Of a stretch of DNA of 64,000 bases, positions 24,317 through 32,172 are shown in pieces. A program made the position numbers and the translations under genes. Below the pieces are notes generated by a model. The model made no database searches. It had not been told where the DNA came from and saw nothing but the letters and a program-made list of their open reading frames with translations. Numbering within the stretch: the stretch's first letter is position 1; every line of letters begins with the position of its first letter. The DNA lies in NCBI RefSeq assembly GCF_025263485.1, contig NZ_CP079863.1, positions 434,001 through 498,000 of the forward strand, read 5' to 3'. Origin of the DNA: Mycobacterium sp. SMC-2 (GTDB lineage Bacteria > Actinomycetota > Actinomycetes > Mycobacteriales > Mycobacteriaceae).

Positions 24317-25066
24317 TCAGACGCAGTCCGACGCGGCGTCGACGACGAATACCGCGCCACTGGTGTAGCTGCTCTGCTCGGTGCACAAGAAGGCGATGGT
24401 CGGCGCGATCTCCGCGACGGAACCGAAGCGGCGCAACGGGATGTGCGCCAGCTCGGCCTCCACCAGTTCGGCCGAACCGTGCATGGGCGCGGTCATCGGG
24501 GTGTCGATGGCGCCGGGTGCCACCGCGTTGACCCGAATCCCCTTGCCGGCCCATTTGACGGCGAGGTTCCTGGTGACACACACCACCCCGGCCTTCGCCG
24601 CGCCGTATCCCGGGACCAACGGGACGGCCCGCAGCGCAGACATCGACGCCAGGTTCACCACGCTGGCACCGCCGGTCGCGGTCGACGCCTTCAAGGCGCG
24701 GTAGAGCCCGACCGTCAACCGGTACGGCCCGGTGAGGTTCAGCGCGACCGACGCCTCGAACCCGTCGGGCTTCGACTCGTCAAGGCCGCCAGGGAAATTG
24801 GCGCCGGCGTTGTTGACCAGCACGTCGAGGACGGCGAACTTCTGCGCCAGCGCGTCCACCGAATCCGCGTCGCTGATCTGCAGCCGGTGATACTCCATAC
24901 CGGACAGGTCGGCCTCGTAGTCCGCCGCCGCCGGCTTGGTCCCGGTGACGGCGACGCGCGCCCCGGCATCGCGGAACAAGACCGCGGTCGCGTGCCCGAT
25001 CCCGCTGGTGGCGCCGGTGATCAGCGCCGTGGTGCCGGTGAAGTCGAAGCTGACGCGCGCCGTCAT
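24317..25066 (-). CDS. Short-chain dehydrogenase/reductase
   Basis: 249 residues, classical SDR: ITGATSGIGHATA near residue 17, NNAGANFPG, LASMSALRAVP, YGAAKAGVV and the terminal TSGAVFVVDAAS in place of the usual DGG. The N-terminus reads FDFTGTTALITG. Its ATG overlaps the stop of the MBL gene (ATGA), so the two are coupled. Probably NAD(P)H-dependent oxidation of a hydroxy intermediate. Confidence 0.83.
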   Translation of the reverse strand: MTARVSFDFTGTTALITGATSGIGHATAVLFRDAGARVAVTGTKPAAADYEADLSGMEYHRLQISDADSVDALAQKFAVLDVLVNNAGANFPGGLDESKPDGFEASVALNLTGPYRLTVGLYRALKASTATGGASVVNLASMSALRAVPLVPGYGAAKAGVVCVTRNLAVKWAGKGIRVNAVAPGAIDTPMTAPMHGSAELVEAELAHIPLRRFGSVAEIAPTIAFLCTEQSSYTSGAVFVVDAASDCV

Positions 25067-26304
25067 GAGTTCCTCGCTATCTGGTTTCTGAGCCAGGCGC
25101 TTTCCCAGAAGTTCGTGCTGCCGGCCAGAAGCTTTTCATGGGCGTTCCGCAGTACGGCCCGCGCCCCCGCATGGTCCGCCGAAAGGAGCTCGGCGAGATG
25201 GATGGCCTGCAGCGGGCGGCCCGCGGCGAGGTGCTCCCGCGCCCGGTCCACCAATGCGTCCGCGCCGGCCAGCTCGACCACGTCGGCGGCCACGGCGTCG
25301 AACCCGACCGGATACAGCTCGGTGGTCGACTCGTGGTGAAACCAGCCGGAGTAGTTCTCCCAGATGGCCCGCACGTCCCAGGCCACCTTCCCATAGCCTT
25401 GCCCCACTTCGTATTCCGCGGGCAGCGCGATCTCGCGCATCAGGGTCCGCACGTCCTTGCCGGCGTTCATCCCCTCGACGGTCTGGTCGTGGACGTACCG
25501 GATGGCGTCGCGCAGCCGGGTCAGTTCGGCATGGATGAGCCCGGCACCCGCTATCGGCTCGAAATGACCGGTCACCAGGACCTCGGGCTGCAGGTCGCGC
25601 ACCCGCTCCACCGACGAGATGGCCGTCAGCGCGTCGCGGTACCGGTCGCCGCGCATGGTGACCAGGTTGGGAATGTGCCCAAACAGCGGGCCGAAGACGT
25701 TGCCACACAGGCAGATCCGCTCGTTCGGCAGCCACACCACCAGTGAGTCGGTGGTTTCCCCACCGGGAACGGAGATCAGTTCCATCCGCCGGTCGCCGAC
25801 CTCGAGGGTCAAGGTGTCGTCGAAGTCGAGGTCGACGACGGGAACGCTCTGGCCGGCGAGCCGGGTGCCAGCCAGGCGCCGCTGGATGGCTTGGATACCG
25901 GTCGCCAGGGTGTCCTTGAACGCGAAGGCGCTGCGGCTGGCGCGATACGGGATGAGGCGTTCGTTGTCGTCGCGCCACAACGTCCAGTTCGCCTGCGCCA
26001 CGACGGTCGTGTCCGGGTCGCGCACGCTGTCCAGCCCGCCGACGTGGTCGACATGGCCCTGGGTGAAGACGATGTAGCGCACCGGCGAGGAGTCGACGGC
26101 ATCGAAGTTCGCGCGGTGCACCGGGCCCTCGAAGCCCATGCCGGTGTTGACGATCACCCGGCCCTCGGTCGTGGTGAGCAGGTAGGAATTGGAAAGCCCG
26201 GGTGAGCACCACAGTCCGGGCGCGATCTGCTCCGCCTTTTCGGCGGCGGCGGGCCGCATCGCTTCGGCGCCGGGCCTGTTGCGGTAGACCGGTTCGAAAC
26301 TCAT
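25063..26304 (-). CDS. Alkyl-sulfatase-like MBL-fold protein with altered metal site
   Basis: 413 residues. The fold follows alkyl sulfatases: IAPGLWCSPGLSNSYLLTT, IVNTGMGFEG, the metal loop, GGETTDSLVVWLPNERICLCGN, NLVTMRGDRYRDAL, VLVTGHFEPI, and a dimerisation-type segment VRAIWENYSGWFHHES. The metal motif is QGHVDH at residues 82-87, where canonical members have HxHxDH, so the first His is Gln. The ENxxHxxHN ligand segment is also changed (GNVFGPLFGHIPN). The C-terminal SCP2-like domain of full alkyl sulfatases is absent. It may bind one metal or hydrolyse a different ester. Second gene of an operon after a sulfotransferase. ATG at 26304. Confidence 0.78.
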   Translation of the reverse strand: MSFEPVYRNRPGAEAMRPAAAEKAEQIAPGLWCSPGLSNSYLLTTTEGRVIVNTGMGFEGPVHRANFDAVDSSPVRYIVFTQGHVDHVGGLDSVRDPDTTVVAQANWTLWRDDNERLIPYRASRSAFAFKDTLATGIQAIQRRLAGTRLAGQSVPVVDLDFDDTLTLEVGDRRMELISVPGGETTDSLVVWLPNERICLCGNVFGPLFGHIPNLVTMRGDRYRDALTAISSVERVRDLQPEVLVTGHFEPIAGAGLIHAELTRLRDAIRYVHDQTVEGMNAGKDVRTLMREIALPAEYEVGQGYGKVAWDVRAIWENYSGWFHHESTTELYPVGFDAVAADVVELAGADALVDRAREHLAAGRPLQAIHLAELLSADHAGARAVLRNAHEKLLAGSTNFWESAWLRNQIARNS

Positions 26305-26323
26305 CGCTCTGTTTGCCTTCCGG

Positions 26324-27586
26324 CTAGCTTTCGGGCTGGACGTCGAACTTGTCGAAGTAGAAGTCGAATCGCCCGCGCAGTTCGTCGGCCGTGATCCCGA
26401 AGTGCCGCTGCAGGTCGTAGCGGATGCGGCCGTGTTTGCCGCGCCGATTGCCATCCAGGTATTGCTGGAATCGAGCCCGCACCTTCGGTGTCAATTCGAC
26501 GCCGCCGCAGCGGTAAAGCCGTTCGAGCACCGGCATTTCGTTGCCGTTGAGCTGATGGAAGCCGATGTCGATGCTGCGTTCGGCCGGCACCAGATCGCGG
26601 TCGCGCACGCATGCGCCGAGCAGTCGGTGCACGCGGTCGCTCCAATAGTCCAGCAGCCAGTCTGGCTCGATGCTGGTTCGGCGCAGCCGGTCGGAGTAGG
26701 CCATCATCGTGATCGCCGACTGGATCACGGCGACGGGATCGCGGTGCGTGAAAGCCACGGTGGCGTCGGGAAACGTCGCCATCAGCGGACCGAGCTGCTC
26801 GCAGTGCTGCGGGCTCTTCAGCACCCAGGTCCGCGGACCGCGCAGGAAGGTCAACGCCTGCAACACTTTTCTCAGGTATGCATAGTGCCGGGTTTGGTCC
26901 AGCCCCAGGTAGTAGTCGCGCCAGTCCGGCACGCGCGCATGCCATTCCAGGACGTAGGCGGCCAGGTCCAGGTCGAGCAGTTCGACTTCTTCCTCGATCG
27001 CCTCCGGGAATCGGTCGTGCATGGCGGCCACGACCGGGGCGCTGACCATGAGCGCGTCGTGCTCGGATTTGGCTCGCGCGTAACGGGGGTCGACCCCGAA
27101 GATGTCGGGGCCCTGCCCGCGGGCGGGGATCGGTTCCTGGCTCTCCCAGTACGGCAACGCCCGCCGGCGCGGGTCGGCGGCGATGAGATTTACCAGATGG
27201 GTGGTGCCGGACCGCGGCATCCCGACGACGATGAAGGGCTTCTCTATCGGGATGGCCTCGATTTCGGGATACCGCTTGAGGAGGTCGGTCAGTGACAACC
27301 GGTTGCGCAGCAGGCGCACCACTCGCTCCCGCAGCGAGGAGCGCGTGAGCTGACGCAGGCCCCGGTCGGCTTCGATCGCGGCGACGTGCGCGGCGAGCCG
27401 GTCACCGAAGCCGTCGACGTCGTCGAGGTCATCGGTTCCCGCCTGCTCGACCGCCTCCGCGAGCATCCGGTCGACGTCGAAGTCGACGAGTTTGGCCTCG
27501 GTGAATTCCAGGATCTGGCGTTGGACGTCGGTCAGCTTGGGCGCGATCAGGTCGTCGAAGTCGATGTCGTCAACGGCAGAGCCCAC
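26324..27586 (-). CDS. Sulfotransferase family protein
   Basis: 420 residues from a GTG at 27586 that has an AAGAGGA site. The PAPS-binding 5'-phosphosulfate loop is VVGMPRSGTTHLVNLI, and the 3'-phosphate region VAFTHRDPVAVIQSAITMM contains the expected Arg and Ser. ALPYWESQEPIP and WVLKSPQHCEQLG are typical of the mycobacterial PF13469 group. It transfers sulfate from PAPS to a hydroxyl, or may catalyse another PAPS-dependent step. Pairing with an alkyl-sulfatase-like gene is notable. A TATTCT -10 candidate lies at 27617-27622 on this strand. Confidence 0.85.
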   Translation of the reverse strand: MGSAVDDIDFDDLIAPKLTDVQRQILEFTEAKLVDFDVDRMLAEAVEQAGTDDLDDVDGFGDRLAAHVAAIEADRGLRQLTRSSLRERVVRLLRNRLSLTDLLKRYPEIEAIPIEKPFIVVGMPRSGTTHLVNLIAADPRRRALPYWESQEPIPARGQGPDIFGVDPRYARAKSEHDALMVSAPVVAAMHDRFPEAIEEEVELLDLDLAAYVLEWHARVPDWRDYYLGLDQTRHYAYLRKVLQALTFLRGPRTWVLKSPQHCEQLGPLMATFPDATVAFTHRDPVAVIQSAITMMAYSDRLRRTSIEPDWLLDYWSDRVHRLLGACVRDRDLVPAERSIDIGFHQLNGNEMPVLERLYRCGGVELTPKVRARFQQYLDGNRRGKHGRIRYDLQRHFGITADELRGRFDFYFDKFDVQPES

Positions 27587-27651
27587 CGGATCCTCTTTTC
27601 GACGCGTCGTCGGAAGAGAATATGACACAGACGCCAAACGCCGGGCGGGCC

Positions 27652-28038
27652 CTACAGGTTCGCCAAGTCGTCGGGCACGTCGACCTTGTGCTCCTGCAGC
27701 GCCTCCAGGGGCACCACCTCGAGGGTGCGCTCATGCGTGGAGGCCAGCACCACGGGCGCCGCGCAGCCATCCTGGTGCGCGCGAAGCCAGTTCAGCGCGG
27801 TGACGCACCAGCGATCGCCGGGCAGCAGCCCGGGGAACCGGTATTCGGGAACCGGTGTCAGCAAGTCATTGCCGATGGAACGCTGGTGCTCCAGGAATTC
27901 GGCGGTCATCACCGCACAGATCGTGTGCCGGCCGAGGTCCTCGGGTCCCGTCGAGCAACAGCCGTCGCGGTAGAAACCGGTAAGTGGTTCTGTGCCGCAC
28001 GGTTCCAGCGGACCACCTAAAACGTTTCGATCGGGCAC
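27652..28038 (-). CDS. DUF2237 family protein
   Basis: 128 residues starting at a GTG (28038). NVLGGPLEPCG, TGFYRDGCCSTGPEDLGRH, AVMTAEFLE, SIGNDLLTP, FPGLLPGDRWCVTALNWLRA and STHERTLEVVPLEAL match the DUF2237 family closely. Conserved cysteines and acidic residues suggest metal binding, but no function is known. It stands 65 bp upstream of the sulfotransferase start on the same strand and may be transcribed separately. Confidence 0.8.
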   Translation of the reverse strand: MPDRNVLGGPLEPCGTEPLTGFYRDGCCSTGPEDLGRHTICAVMTAEFLEHQRSIGNDLLTPVPEYRFPGLLPGDRWCVTALNWLRAHQDGCAAPVVLASTHERTLEVVPLEALQEHKVDVPDDLANL

Positions 28039-28126
28039 AGGTTCAGTATCGCGCTCTCGGGGGTGAAGTTTGAAGTAACTTTGCCGTCCGCGCCGTGGCG
28101 AACCTGTCCAGCGCCGGGGTAGCTGG

Positions 28127-28459
28127 CTACCCCGCCAGCGGGTAGGTGGCCGGCGGGCGGAGGCCAAGCACGCTGCCGGCCGCGGCGGCGTCGACCTCCG
28201 AGTACATGCGGGTGATGTCGAGTACCGCCGTGCCCGTGCGGACCAGCTCTTCTTGCGCCGCCGTGTTCAGCGCCAGAAACGCGGTGGCCTCGGCGGCGAA
28301 CGCGAGGGCCGCCTGCGCCGACACCTCGTCGGCCCCGGCCGGCACCAGGGCGGTGGTCGATGGCGATGCGGTGACACCGGCCTGCAGGCCCTGCATGGCG
28401 CCGCGGACGACGTCGGACCCGATGCCGGCGGCGGCCGGATCGAATGACAGTGCCTGCAC
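28127..28459 (-). CDS. PE-family protein, PE34-like
   Basis: 110 residues made of a PE domain only. It begins (GTG 28459, AGGAG upstream) MQALSFDPAAAGIGSD where classical PE proteins have PE near residues 8-9; here DP AAA replaces it, as in other divergent members. Helical hairpin with AGADEVSAQAALAFAAEATAFLALN, ending with the type VII secretion signal YxxxD (YSEVD, near residue 86). Length and location fit M. tuberculosis Rv3746c (PE34). No PPE partner or ESX gene is adjacent. It should be exported by an ESX system encoded elsewhere. Confidence 0.78.
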   Translation of the reverse strand: MQALSFDPAAAGIGSDVVRGAMQGLQAGVTASPSTTALVPAGADEVSAQAALAFAAEATAFLALNTAAQEELVRTGTAVLDITRMYSEVDAAAAGSVLGLRPPATYPLAG

Positions 28460-28664
28460 GGGCTACTCCTCCACACATCGAATGATGTCGTGAGGCGATA
28501 GTAGCAATAGGCAACTATTGTTGTCTACAAAATTTGTGCTGGGGAATGGTTGGCCGGGCAGGAACCGGTGCCAGGTGACGATGGGGTAACAATTCCCACG
28601 TCAAGCCGGTGCGACGCGCTGAGGAAATCCCGGGGAAAATGCCCGGAAAACCTATCGTCACATC

Positions 28665-29798
28665 GTGCAACGAAGAACGGCCCTCAAGCTGCCAATTTTG
28701 CTGGCAGCGGGCACCGCGCTGGCGCGAGCCCCGCGCGCCTCCGCGGAGGAACCGGGCCGCTGGTCCGCCGATCGCGCCAACCGCTGGTATCAGGCGCAAG
28801 GGTTCCTGGTCGGATCGAACTACATCACCTCCAACGCCATCAACCAGCTCGAGATGTTTCAGGCCGACACCTTCGACCCCCGCCGCATCGACACCGAGCT
28901 CGGCTGGGCCCGGTTCTACGGGCACAACACCGCGCGGGTGTTCCTTCACGATCAGCTGTGGGCCCAGGACCAGCGCGGCTTCCAAACGCGGCTGGCGCAG
29001 TTCGTCGGCATCGCAGCGCGCCATCGGATCAAACCGCTGTTCGTGTTCTTCGACTCGTGCTGGGACCCGGCGCCCAGGGCCGGCCGGCAACGCCCCCCGC
29101 GGCCCGGGGTGCACAACTCCGGCTGGGTGCAGAGCCCGGGCGCCGAACGGCTCGGCGACCCCCGCTATGCCGGCGTCATGCGCGACTACGTCACCGCCGT
29201 ATTGACCCAATTCCGCAACGACGACCGCGTTCTCGGCTGGGACTTGTGGAACGAGCCCGACAACCCGGCGCGCCAGTACAAGAACGCCGAGCGCGGCGAC
29301 AAGGATCAGTTGGTCGCTAACCTGCTCCCCCAGGTCTTCCGCTGGGCGCGCGCGGTCGATCCCAGTCAGCCGCTCACGAGTGGCGTGTGGCGCGGTGATT
29401 GGGGACAGCCGCAGGGCCGCAGCGCAATCAGCGATATCCAGCTCGCCAACGCCGACGTGATCACGTTCCATTCCTACGCCGAGCCCGCGGGCTTCGAGTC
29501 GCGGATCGGCGAGCTTGCCCCGCTGGGCAGACCGATTCTGTGCACCGAGTACATGGCCCGGCCCCGGGGCAGCACCGTCGAGGGAATTCTGCCAGTTGCC
29601 AAGCGCCACAACGTCGGTGCGATCAATTGGGGTCTGGTTGCCGGAAAGACACAGACCTACTTTCCCTGGGAATCGTGGGACCACCCGTACACGGCGATTC
29701 CGAAAGTTTGGTTCCACGACCTGCTCGGGCCCGACGGCCGCCCCTTCCGGGATACCGAAGCCCTGACGACCCGGAAGCTGGCCGGGTCCCAGGCTTGA
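28665..29798 (+). CDS. Exported TIM-barrel glycoside hydrolase (GH5-like)
   Basis: 377 residues from a GTG at 28665. The N-terminus MQRRTALKLPILLAAG with ARASAE cleavage region is a signal peptide, and the twin Arg suggests Tat export. Barrel landmarks: VGSNYITSNAI, WARFYGHNTARVFLHDQLW, RIKPLFVFFDSCWDP, LGWDLWNEPDNPA (acid/base Glu), ADVITFHSYAEP and PILCTEYMARP (nucleophile Glu). This fits clan GH-A cellulase/mannanase-like hydrolases. Substrate unknown; a role on environmental or self polysaccharide is possible. It diverges from the PE34 gene across 205 bp. Confidence 0.8.
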   Translation: MQRRTALKLPILLAAGTALARAPRASAEEPGRWSADRANRWYQAQGFLVGSNYITSNAINQLEMFQADTFDPRRIDTELGWARFYGHNTARVFLHDQLWAQDQRGFQTRLAQFVGIAARHRIKPLFVFFDSCWDPAPRAGRQRPPRPGVHNSGWVQSPGAERLGDPRYAGVMRDYVTAVLTQFRNDDRVLGWDLWNEPDNPARQYKNAERGDKDQLVANLLPQVFRWARAVDPSQPLTSGVWRGDWGQPQGRSAISDIQLANADVITFHSYAEPAGFESRIGELAPLGRPILCTEYMARPRGSTVEGILPVAKRHNVGAINWGLVAGKTQTYFPWESWDHPYTAIPKVWFHDLLGPDGRPFRDTEALTTRKLAGSQA

Positions 29799-29872
29799 CG
29801 CCTACCACCGGGCTGCCAATTAGCGGGGTAATTCCCGAATCCACGACCCGGACATGGTTCATACGCGGATCT

Positions 29873-29885
29873 GAATTAGTAATTC
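29873..29885. promoter_or_regulatory. AT-rich 13-bp palindrome upstream of a methyltransferase
   Basis: GAATTA-G-TAATTC is perfectly symmetric and stands out in GC-rich DNA. It is about 55 bp upstream of the methyltransferase start, next to another AATTCC-containing stretch at 29830. It could be an operator. A TATGCT sequence at 29926-29931 is a possible -10, placing transcription start close to the ATG at 29940. Confidence 0.4.
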
Positions 29886-29939
29886 CGGTTTGCTGCGATC
29901 AGGACCGCACCATGGCCGGCTTTTGCTATGCTCCCGCCC

Positions 29940-30782
29940 ATGGCGCTCCAGGGTCAAGAGCGCGACTTTCGGGGGCTGCTTCTCTGCAAGCTCAATGAGA
30001 AGTACGCGCAGTATATTCACGAGTTTCTTTATCAGAAGTTTTTGTACCGCTACTTGACCCGCAAGCTTTCCGCCGAAGACGTTGTGTTCCTCAACTATGG
30101 CTACGAAGAAGATCCGCCGATGGGCGTACCGCTGTCGCCCTCCGACGAGCCCAACCGGTTTTGCGTCCAGCTTTATCACCGCACCGCAACCCAGGTAGAC
30201 CTCGCCGGTAAGCGGGTGCTGGAGGTCGGTTGCGGCCACGGCGGTGGGGCCTCGTACCTCATGCGCGCCTTGCATCCGGCCTCGTATACCGGGCTGGATT
30301 TGAACTCGGCCGGTATCGCGTTTTGCCGGGAGAGACACCGCCTGGCCGGGCTGGACTTCGTGCAAGGGGACGCCGAGAACCTGCCTTTCCCCAACGGATC
30401 CTTCGACGCGGTGCTAAACATCGAGTCCTCACACCTTTACGCCCAGTTTCCCTGTTTCCTCGCCGAGGTGGCGCGCGTGCTGCGCCCGGGGGGTCATTTT
30501 CTGTACGCCGATTTCCGCCTCACTGAGGGCTGTGCCGTCTGGGAGGCGCAACTGGCTGACGCGCCGATGCGGATGCTCTCGCAGCGGGTGATCAATTCGG
30601 AGGTCGTGCGCGGGATGGAGAAAAACGCGCAGTGGTGGGTGACGGTGGTCGATGCGGCCGTGCCGGCGTTCGCGCACCGCTTTGCCGCGACCCGCGGCTA
30701 CCAGCTGGTCTGGAGGACGCACCAGGACCTGCAAAGTGGGGGTCCCATGGAATACCGAATGTACTGCTTTGCCAAGGCATGA
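29940..30782 (+). CDS. SAM-dependent methyltransferase, Rv2952-like
   Basis: 280 residues. It strongly resembles the phthiotriol/phenolphthiotriol dimycocerosate methyltransferase family: [52 protein letters not shown] (SAM motif I), [47 protein letters not shown] and the ending [11 protein letters not shown]. It therefore probably O-methylates a lipid or glycolipid. An ATG at 29928 is also possible; 29940 is chosen for its spacing from the TATGCT -10 and leaderless start. No polyketide or glycolipid genes surround it. The 5' part is less GC-rich than the neighbours. Confidence 0.82.
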   Translation: MALQGQERDFRGLLLCKLNEKYAQYIHEFLYQKFLYRYLTRKLSAEDVVFLNYGYEEDPPMGVPLSPSDEPNRFCVQLYHRTATQVDLAGKRVLEVGCGHGGGASYLMRALHPASYTGLDLNSAGIAFCRERHRLAGLDFVQGDAENLPFPNGSFDAVLNIESSHLYAQFPCFLAEVARVLRPGGHFLYADFRLTEGCAVWEAQLADAPMRMLSQRVINSEVVRGMEKNAQWWVTVVDAAVPAFAHRFAATRGYQLVWRTHQDLQSGGPMEYRMYCFAKA

Positions 30783-30815
30783 GACGGCCTCCCGTGCCAC
30801 CAAAACAGGCCGCCC

Positions 30816-30850
30816 AAAAAAACAAGCCCGAACCCTAAACGAGGGTTCGG
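30816..30850 (-). terminator. Intrinsic terminator of tRNA-Ser(CGA)
   Basis: A perfect 9-bp stem CCGAACCCT/AGGGTTCGG (30828-30850) with a 5-base loop, read on the minus strand, is followed by GCTTG and a run of seven T (complement of 30816-30822). It lies 30 bp past the 3' end of the tRNA. It is the clearest rho-independent terminator in the window. Confidence 0.85.
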
Positions 30851-30879
30851 ACCTATTCCGATGTCTTGACACATCACAA

Positions 30880-30969
30880 TGGCGGTGGCGGAGGGATTTG
30901 AACCCTCGGACGGTGTTAGCCGTCACACGCTTTCGAGGCGTGCTCCTTAGGCCGCTCGGACACGCCACC
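30880..30969 (-). tRNA. tRNA-Ser(CGA)
   Basis: A 90-nt class II tRNA on the minus strand. The acceptor stem GGTGGCG/CGCCACC closes, the anticodon arm CACGC-CTCGAAA-GCGTG gives anticodon CGA, and a long variable arm (GACGGCTAACACCGTC) and T arm (GAGGGTTCAAATCCCTC) follow. Discriminator G and an encoded CCA (complement of 30880-30882) are present. Reads UCG serine codons. Confidence 0.95.
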
Positions 30970-30998
30970 GCCGAGCAGCTTACCGAACTGTCGGGCCC

Positions 30999-31457
30999 TC
31001 ACCCCAATCGCTGGCGGGCGAAGAAGGCCTCCAGCGGTGCGGCGCACTCTTCGGCGAGCACGCCACCGCGCACTTCCGGGCGATGGTTGAGCCGCCGATC
31101 GCGCACCACGTCCCACAGCGATCCGACCGCTCCCGTCTTGGGTTCCCACGCGCCGAACACCAGCCGGCCGATGCGGGCCAGGACCAGAGCGCCGGCGCAC
31201 ATGGTGCACGGTTCGACGGTGACCGCCAGCGTGGCGCCCTGAAGCCGCCAGCCGTCGCCGAGCGCGCCGGCCGCCGCCCGCAGTGCCAGGATCTCGGCGT
31301 GCGCGGTGGGATCACCCAGGGCTTCGCGGGCGTTGACCGCGCGGGCCAGTTCGGTTCCGTCGGCGCCGACGACCACCGCCCCGATGGGCACGTCGCGGGG
31401 ACCCGCCGTCGCAGCGACCGACAACGCGGCGCGGATCAGGTCTTCGTCAGCGATCAC
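30999..31457 (-). CDS. tadA: tRNA-specific adenosine deaminase TadA
   Basis: 152 residues from a GTG at 31457, the same length as Rv3752c. Zinc-binding cytidine-deaminase motifs HAE (in DPTAHAEILAL) and PCxxC (VEPCTMCAGAL), plus the early DVPIGAVVV. It converts A34 to inosine in tRNA-Arg(ACG), a target that is itself encoded in this window at 53921. Preceded by the Rv3753c-type gene, whose family is named for association with this enzyme, with an 80-bp gap occupied by a dispersed repeat. Confidence 0.93.
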   Translation of the reverse strand: MIADEDLIRAALSVAATAGPRDVPIGAVVVGADGTELARAVNAREALGDPTAHAEILALRAAAGALGDGWRLQGATLAVTVEPCTMCAGALVLARIGRLVFGAWEPKTGAVGSLWDVVRDRRLNHRPEVRGGVLAEECAAPLEAFFARQRLG

Positions 31458-31475
31458 CGACCGGGCCGGACGGCG

Positions 31476-31539
31476 GCGACCCGTCCCCCGCAAGCGGGAG
31501 GTGCCCCCATCGCCCGGCTCCACCGCCGCGCTCGCGATC
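31476..31539 (-). repeat. Dispersed intergenic repeat, family 1, copy A
   Basis: A ~64-bp element between Rv3753c and tadA. On the plus strand it starts GCGACCCGTCCCCCG, then CAAGCGGGAGGTGCCCC and ends CGCGCTCGCGATC. A 61-bp near-copy lies at 49030-49090 and a short form at 44972-44990. In each long copy the element directly follows the stop codon of the upstream gene of a co-directional pair. It contains the palindromic core CCCGC-AA-GCGGG. Confidence 0.75.
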
Positions 31540-32059
31540 ACCGACCGATGCGGTCGATCACGGCCGACAGCTGGTCGGCGAAGCCCATCTCCCGCGCGAT
31601 CCGGCCGAGCTGTTCGTCCGCGTACAGGTCGGACTCGTCGAGGATCACGCCCAGCACCGCCTCGGGCAGCCCGATGTCGGACAGCAACCCGAGGTCGCCC
31701 TCCTCGAACGGGTCGGAATCCTCCAGGTCTTCCGGGTCGATGTCGGCATCCAGCTTCTCCAGCACTTCGGCGGCGATGTCGTAGTCCAGCGCGGCGGTGG
31801 CGTCCGACAGCAACAGCCGGGTACCCGACGGCGCGGGGCGCACGATCACGAAGAATTCGTCATCCACGTCGAGCAGCCCGAACACGGCGCCGGCGCTGCG
31901 CAATTCCCGCAGCTCCGTCTCGGCGGCCTTGAGGCTCGTCAGCGATTTTCGGGCCATTGGAGAACACCGCCACTGGCCCTCTTCGCGCACGACCGCTACG
32001 CCGAAACCGTCCGGCGTATCGGCGGACGGGCCTTGGGCGGGGGCCCGTTGTGCTCCCAT
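31538..32059 (-). CDS. tRNA adenosine deaminase-associated protein (Rv3753c family)
   Basis: 173 residues. After a leader containing DGFGVAVVREEGQWRC, the core reads ELRELRSAGAVFGLLDVDDEFFVIVRP, LLLSDATAALDYDIAAEVLEKL and an acidic region (DADIDPEDLEDSDPFEEGD), ending LGRIAREMGFADQLSAVIDR. This is the actinobacterial family found next to tadA; its function is unknown, and the acidic tract might contact tRNA-processing partners. ATG at 32059; the stop overlaps the end of the dispersed repeat. Confidence 0.85.
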   Translation of the reverse strand: MGAQRAPAQGPSADTPDGFGVAVVREEGQWRCSPMARKSLTSLKAAETELRELRSAGAVFGLLDVDDEFFVIVRPAPSGTRLLLSDATAALDYDIAAEVLEKLDADIDPEDLEDSDPFEEGDLGLLSDIGLPEAVLGVILDESDLYADEQLGRIAREMGFADQLSAVIDRIGR

Positions 32060-32172
32060 GGCCGCTTACGGTAGTCGCTGACCAGGCCACCTGACCAGAC
32101 GGCGCGACACGAACCCCGGCGGCGCGGCGACATCTGGACCACCGCCGTCGGCGGATGTGCCAACCTTGGTCT

